A stretch of 64,000 nt of DNA, from assembly GCA_932521035.1 (NCBI GenBank), contig OW051495.1, positions 6,076,001-6,140,000 of the forward strand, given 5' to 3'. The notes beneath the pieces are model-generated. The model was not told where the DNA came from. It did no database searches and was given only the letters and a program-made list of their open reading frames with translations. The DNA is from Oscheius dolichura (Eukaryota; Nematoda; Chromadorea; Rhabditida; Rhabditidae). Position 1 is the first letter of the stretch. The number at the start of each line of letters is the position of its first letter. This document shows, one piece after another, positions 58,701 to 64,000 of this stretch. The position numbers were made by a program, and so were the translations under genes.

Positions 58701-61600
58701 CCGCTCGTCCACGAAACATCAGTTCGTCCTCTATCTTCGCTTCCGCTTTTATCCGCAAATCCTGGACTTTGTCAAGACGCCCATGACCATGCACGAACTG
58801 TACCTCCAAGTGAGGAGGGATGTCCTCGACGAGAGAATCCAGCCCAAGCGAGACGCCGCTTTCGAACTGGCGGCCCTCGCACTCCAAGCCGAGTTCGGCC
58901 ACCGGCCTCCTCCTGCTGTAGTCGACTATTTTGACAACGAACACTATCTGGTCAAGCGGTATTGTATCAATGACGATCCCCGGCGGTTGAAGGGCATCAT
59001 TGGCGACCTCCACGCCACCAAAGAGAACATGACCACTACCCAGGCTGAACATGAATATATCCAGGTAATACTGTCCCCGTACCCTCCACCAAAAGTCTCT
59101 TCCAGATTTGTCAAAAACATTCCGAATTCGGCGCCCACCTCCACCGAGTCTTCAGGAGTAAACCATCAGCCCCAGTCGGATCAGCTCCTTTCGATCCGGA
59201 CACAGGGGCTGCCCTGTGGATAGCCATCATGCCCAAGGGAATTGCTGTCTACGAGGAGGAGGGCGGCCTGCGGCAGAAGTTGTCCGAACACCTGTGGAAG
59301 GACACCCAGACACTGCAGTTCGACAAGAAGAAGTTCGTGATCATCGCGGTCAAAGACGGCTACCCCTCGGAGACGATCTTCTACACCGATCACCACACCA
59401 AGAGCAGCTACTTCGTCAAGTTCTCCGCCTCCCAACACCGGTTTATGATGAAGATGCGCACCTGGAAGTCGACGCTGAGACACGAGAGCACCATCCAGGC
59501 GATGCCCGACGTGGCCATCGAGGGAACTCCCGACCCGATGCCAGTTAGAGGTAATTCCCTTTTACGTATCCCCCTCTCTTTCCACTAATCGTCATCAATA
59601 AAAACTAACTGATTTCGGATCATAACTTGGAGGAGTCGGCCGAGTGGACCCCCGGTCCGTCCGTCACCTATCACCACGGTGCGCACCCTTGTAGTCGTGT
59701 TTCCTTTTGTTCTCGTGTACCTCGGGTCATTCAGTTATCCTCCTCCCCCTCGTAGTCTCGTATCGTGTTAATGTTGTGTTTGTAGTCATCTCGCCATCGC
59801 CCCAGCCGGTCCTCGAAGAGGCCCATAATCTTTTCGAGAAGATGCCAACCAAGCGGCCGTCTCAAGCCCCGCCGGTGAAACCGCCATCTCCAGAACCTCA
59901 AGGAGCCCTCGACACTTCCATGGCCAGTAAAAATAACACGTACGATGCGTACGCCAATGAGTCTATTTCGAGTGAGTGTTGTGGCTGGCTCGTCATCTTT
60001 TTCGTGTCTCACAAATCAACAATTGTTTAGATTCCCGGCTGGAGAGATTCGAGACGGCCGCCACCAGCTCCAACGGCACCCCGATGCGGTGTGAGGTTAT
60101 TCTCATCAAAGATCCCACTGCCGGATTGGGACTGACCCTCGTCGACGGAAACCTAAATGGCGTCAAAGGAGTTTACGTCAAGTCCGTGGCTGAAAACGGA
60201 GCCGGAATGAGAGCTGTAAGCAATTTTTTCAATTCTTTCATCCCCCTTCTAGGGTCTTTGTGTCGGCGATCGTCTAATCTCCATCGACGGTCACTCTCTC
60301 GAGGGAGGTGACCGTCACTTGGCTGTCGAGTTGGTCAAGGCGTGTGGCAGAGAAGTGCGAATGGAGATCGGCAGAGTGGACGGCGTCGTCCGCCATGAGA
60401 AATCATGTAAGTTCTCTTGACCAAACCCCGCACGATCAATGTTGTAGTGTCCCGTGATGGTGATCTCTCCTCCAAGCAGACCAACGGAAGCTCTGCTGCT
60501 CCCAAAGGTTTCGCTTTCCATTTGACCCTCTTTGAGATAAAGCTCTTCCAGGCGTCTCTCGCACTCCTCCCCCACCCCGAAGAGCAGCTAACAAACGGGT
60601 TCGGGCCGTGTCGGACTTCGGAGCAATTGGAGACACCCTCCCTGCTCTGGACGACGAGAATGTCATCAACATCAAGGCCATCTCCGGTCTCCATCTGGAT
60701 GAGTCGGACGAGGAGAAGGGCGAATACCGTCTGCCCACCACCTCTATCTACTCCTTCGATAAATACGACGATGAAGAGCCATCCAGCCCGGTGAAGAAGC
60801 CCACGGGCTCTCCTCTGGTCTCAAGGCAACTCGGAGCAGACGCCAAGAGGAAACATCGTTACGCGAGGAAGACCTCCAACCCCGAGTATGAACTGGAACA
60901 CGTGGGCGAGGAGGAGGACCCCGAGGTGGTTAAGGTACTCTTGGAAAGGAACGCTGTCGGTAGTCTGGGTGTCCAAATAGCCTCTGTCAAGGGCAATATT
61001 TGCATCAAGCAGTTGACAGCCGCCCCAGCCGCCGGCCACCCGGATATCCGTGTCGGTATGCTCCTTACCTCGGTACGTTCCTTTTTCCTCTCAAGTACTC
61101 ATAATATGTTCAGGTAAATGGAGATGATGTGTCCGGAAAGTCGCACAAAGACGTGGTGCAGATGCTCCGACAAGGAGGAGACAATGTCACCCTGGGACTG
61201 AAGAACCCCGTCGACGAGGATGACAGTCCCCAGGAGAACGGCCGAATGGAGGAGAACATCCAACGGAGGAGCTTCCAAGAAGAGATTGACGAGAATACCA
61301 TTACGGTAACCGTGAACAAGCAGTCACACGGATCACTCGGCCTCTCCCTGGCCAGGAGGACCGGCTCCGACGGCAACTTCATCCGAATGATTGCCGACGG
61401 ATCCCCTGCTGCTGATGAAGGTTGACTGGTTATTAGAATGTGTGTTAAATAATAAGTTTCCAGGAAATCTCCGCGTCGGCGACCGTATCGTCTCGTTGGA
61501 CGGCGTGCCCGTCGACGGCCTCACCCTCAGTGTCATCCACGACCGTCTCAAGTCTGCCCCTCCCGGCCCCCTCAAAATTACCGTATCCCGTAATGACTGA
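55783..61600 (+). CDS. FRMPD2: FRMPD2-like scaffold: KIND, FERM and three PDZ domains
   Basis: The N-terminal KIND domain reads VSVAEVCE joined to VRGSALEAAELLALAASSAE and VFDADTVFITGKGQIV. A long acidic, Ser/Pro-rich disordered region with many short exons follows. The FERM domain runs from about 58430 to 59550: VWVELLNGQRVEVACRTDVA, GLAYQRDGEHFFLEDHQRLE, LYLRFRFYPQILDFVK, AFELAALALQAEFGHRPP and a C-lobe with IMPKGIAVYEEEGGLRQK. Three PDZ domains follow, with carboxylate loops GLGLTL, GSLGVQI and GSLGLSL; the last ends at the stop (KITVSRND). KIND-FERM-PDZ is shared only by PTPN13 and FRMPD2. With three PDZs and no phosphatase it fits FRMPD2, a cell-cortex polarity scaffold. An acceptor-like TTATTTCAG lies about 30 nt before the ATG. 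Confidence 0.88.
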
Positions 61601-61882
61601 TGACCCGTTCAATCTCCCTATCTTCTACTTACAAAGCTCACTTCACTCTCAACGCGTACAATACCGTAAGACGTGCCTTTTTGCTCACCGACCCAGTGCT
61701 ATTCATGACTGTCGCGCCCCCACTGAGCTGGTTGTGATTCGACTGTGGTACTTCTCAGAGATATATATTTATATTATATTTATTATTCGTCACTTGTCTT
61801 GTATTATAGAAGCGAGACTTGCCTTAATAAAGTGCCTATTCGTGACACCTCCCCCAGTTACATGGGGGATACAATACTCATC

Positions 61883-62270
61883 CTAATAATCGACGAGACT
61901 GTATGCCTTCTTCATGTTTCGCTCCTTCCAGGCCCTTCGAAGGCTGATCCAGATCTTGTAACAGAGCTCGTCAAAGGCGTCGTTGATGCTGTTCGTCCAC
62001 CGGAAGAAGGACAGGGCCCCGAAGAAGCCGAGGCCCTCGAGTGCGATGAGACAGAAGAAGAGAAAGAAGAAGCTCATTTGGGCCGGGGAAGGACGGTAGT
62101 GCTGGAAGAGAGGGGACGGTGAGATGGCGGACTGTCGCAATTACCATGTAGACAGCGATGGGAAGACCGAAGGTGAGTATCCCATAGGCCATTACGCCGG
62201 CCACCATGGCCAGCTTCTCCTTTACCACCGGGCTCAGGAGGCCAGTTGTCATGTTCATCATTCTGTTCAT
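61883..62270 (-). CDS. Small two-pass membrane protein, unknown
   Basis: Two exons. The first encodes MNRMMNMTTGLLSPVVKEKL and the hydrophobic MVAGVMAYGILTFGLPIAVY; the second HYRPSPAQMSFFFLFFCLIA with LEGLGFFGALSFF (second membrane segment), then a basic tail, ISLRRAWKERNMKKAYSLVD. About 114 residues. The ATG lies 8 nt after CTTGTTTTATAG, so a leader-splice acceptor is possible; alternatively an upstream exon exists (a hydrophobic frame runs to 62417, but no usable donor was found). No family recognised. Confidence 0.55.
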
Positions 62271-63030
62271 TATCCCACCTATAAAACAAGAGATGAAGAA
62301 AGAAATTTCCAGAAGAAAAAGGTCATAGTTCAGGATCGAGAAAAGTAGGCTTTCGAAGAGAAAAAAGAGGATTGATAGTATCCTTATGAGGCTAATCTTT
62401 GACGTAGGAGAGGCCATTAGACTAATAAGTACAGGGAAAAGAGACTTCTGAACGGGTAAAAGGCGACAAGAAAGTGCACTTCTCAAGAGGCCGGAGGGAG
62501 CTGATTGAGGCGAGGGAGGCTACCGGTTGAGGCGAGGAGAATTCCATGGAAACGGGGACTGAGATAAGTATCGTCGAAATAAGCCGACAGAGGAGGTTAC
62601 TATGTAATTTGGGAGGAAAGGAGGAGGACGAGGCACCTGTCGATACGAAAAGAGAAGAGGAGAGAGAGCTCTTGATATAAAGATATTGTACCATGGGCGA
62701 TATTGGAATGAGGATCAGTCATCGATTGGCTTTAGTTGATCATTTGGATCGAGGGCCACCTGCCACGGAGTCTTCCGTCTTCCTGTAATTATTCTGTATT
62801 TGATGACATCATCGACTGCTCTTTCAATGAAGAAGCTTGTTGTCTGTTCTGTCTAGAGCTTTCTACAACTTCAGAATACAGTCCTGATCCCCGCGCCGAC
62901 AATGCGGATGATTGGCAGCTGATTGGGATTCCTTACTTGTCCAAAAACAGATGAGACATAGAAATAATGCTACAGGATCAGGATTTTGCATCTTACCGAG
63001 TGCGTACAGTCGTTTAAAAGGTAGCCGAGG
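62271..63030. other. Divergent intergenic stretch
   Basis: Lies between two divergently oriented small membrane-protein genes. Nothing recognised apart from short unsupported frames. Confidence 0.35.
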
Positions 63031-63678
63031 ATGTGTCTCTTCCTTGTGTCACTGGCCGTCCTCGTCATCGGTCCTCCGAGCCGGCCTCGCCCCGGCACCT
63101 GATCTACCTTTTGTAGCCGTCACTTTGTACCTCGGCTCGCGTAAACCAGCCTTATTCCAGGTAGTCCCCTCCCCTTTTTCTCCACACCTTTTCATTTTCA
63201 CACCCTTTCCCTTACTAGCTGGTGAGCTAAAGATATAAACCCCGTCTTACAGGTAATGGACCCCGTTCTTCTTCATGGAGTCGGCACCGGGATAGTGACG
63301 GGAGCAGTGGTCTCCTTTGGCATTAGAAAAGCTGTCAGTTGAATACAATCCATTCCATCTAATGATCTGCCAATTTAGCCCCGTCCGTATGTCAAGAAAC
63401 AGTGCTGCCGCCACATCCTCTACTATGCCACACACTGGTTCTACGCTGCTTTCTTCTCGAATGTCCTCCTCTTGTTGGTCTTCGGCGAGGGCTTCGAAGT
63501 CGAGAGCCAGGCTATGTTGGGCTATGCTCTGATGATGATCGCCTTCACCTGGCCGGCCAATCTCTGGCTGGTCAAGAGGGCCACCAGGAGCTGGGTCCGT
63601 GACGAACCCCGCGTCGAGGACGAGAGCCTGTCCCACATCCGACAATTCACCCGCCTCGAAGGCGAGACTCTTCTCTAA
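63031..63678 (+). CDS. Small multi-pass membrane protein, unknown; 5' exons tentative
   Basis: The last two exons are clear. One (from 63253) encodes MDPVLLHGVGTGIVTGAVVS with FGIRKA; the other encodes RPYVKKQCCRHILYYATHWF, YAAFFSNVLLLLVFGEGFEV, AMLGYALMMIAFTWPANLWL and a polar tail ending LEGETLL. Three hydrophobic segments are visible. The tentative N-terminus MCLFLVSLA (63031) can be joined in frame through a short middle exon near 63119-63142, but other splices are possible. No family recognised. Confidence 0.5.
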
Positions 63679-64000
63679 ATGTTATTGTCAAAAACGAGAA
63701 GATAAACCTTGTTAACAAAGACTGTCTCCTTCTCCTACCTCTTCAACCGGTCAGAATCTCTTCTTGGTCTAGCAGCCTCCTCGGTTTGATCTTGTTAGTC
63801 ATCTCGTGGGCGTCGTATCAGAAGATTATTACCGAAAGCCCCTTTGCTTACATCTCGTAACGTTTTAATTAAATATAGAATACAAACGAGTCCGTTGACA
63901 CATGTGACCGGACTGATTCTCGTGATCCTACAACTACTTCCACCTCTCCCTAGTCCGGATATATGAGATCAGAGCGGACGAAAGGAGGAAGAACACCACT
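63679..64000. other. Window end, no gene resolved
   Basis: A 3' flank of the membrane-protein gene. No signal recognised before the window ends. Confidence 0.4.

Noticed and set aside
1..64000. Chimeric assembly or bacterial contamination to explain the GC shifts
   Set aside because: Both GC classes have the same tiny spliceosomal introns and animal genes, and the same MITE family lies in an intron of each class.
1..64000. CRISPR arrays, phage or bacterial operon features
   Set aside because: No spaced direct repeats; all recognised genes are intron-bearing eukaryotic genes.

Overview
The window is eukaryotic and animal. Genes are split by very small spliceosomal introns (those I delimited are mostly 32-45 nt, GT...AG), and products include separase, SHQ1, SENP8, TDP1, TP53RK, a meiotic HORMA protein, ATAD2, SF3A2, symplekin, an ACK tyrosine kinase, a KIND-FERM-PDZ scaffold and an astacin protease with two C-terminal ShK domains. 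The astacin-ShK architecture, the frequent AG abutting start codons (a spliced-leader signature) and the operon-like spacing point to a compact nematode or another trans-splicing invertebrate. I cannot name the species.

Layout. 1-3.98 kb: GC-rich, one calmodulin-like gene. 3.98-22 kb: AT-rich; separase, a repeat-rich gap (9.3-12.1 kb), then seven minus-strand genes in transcription order HORMAD, TSR3, TP53RK, TDP1, SENP8, SHQ1, UQCC2, the last six separated by only 129-155 bp. 22.9-33.8 kb: GC-rich; a peptide-type GPCR, a chymotrypsin-fold protease, a small secreted protein, a Lys/Glu-rich membrane protein, a histidine acid phosphatase and the astacin. 34.3-42 kb: AT-rich; ATAD2, SF3A2, RBM34 in line. 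42-47.1 kb: GC-rich; ACK kinase. 47.1-53.6 kb: AT-rich; minus-strand small membrane protein, symplekin, DMAC2L in line. 53.8-64 kb: GC-rich; FRMPD2-like scaffold and two small unknown membrane proteins.

Two gene classes therefore alternate: AT-rich blocks carry nuclear and RNA-processing housekeeping genes in tight same-strand arrays with acceptor-like AGs at the ATG (candidate trans-spliced operons), while GC-rich blocks carry mostly singly spaced signalling, secreted and membrane genes. Both use the same tiny introns and share a MITE family, so they belong to one genome.

Mobile DNA is small and non-coding: a 138-bp TA-flanked MITE in two introns (one copy split by a second, TTAA-type MITE), a 240-bp foldback carrying a 76-bp copy of the neighbouring HORMAD gene including its intron, a 329-bp inverted-repeat element with a tRNA-like core, and a pair of inverted tRNA-like fragments. 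All exon boundaries were read by eye from frame, splice consensus and family conservation; no alignment or RNA evidence was available.
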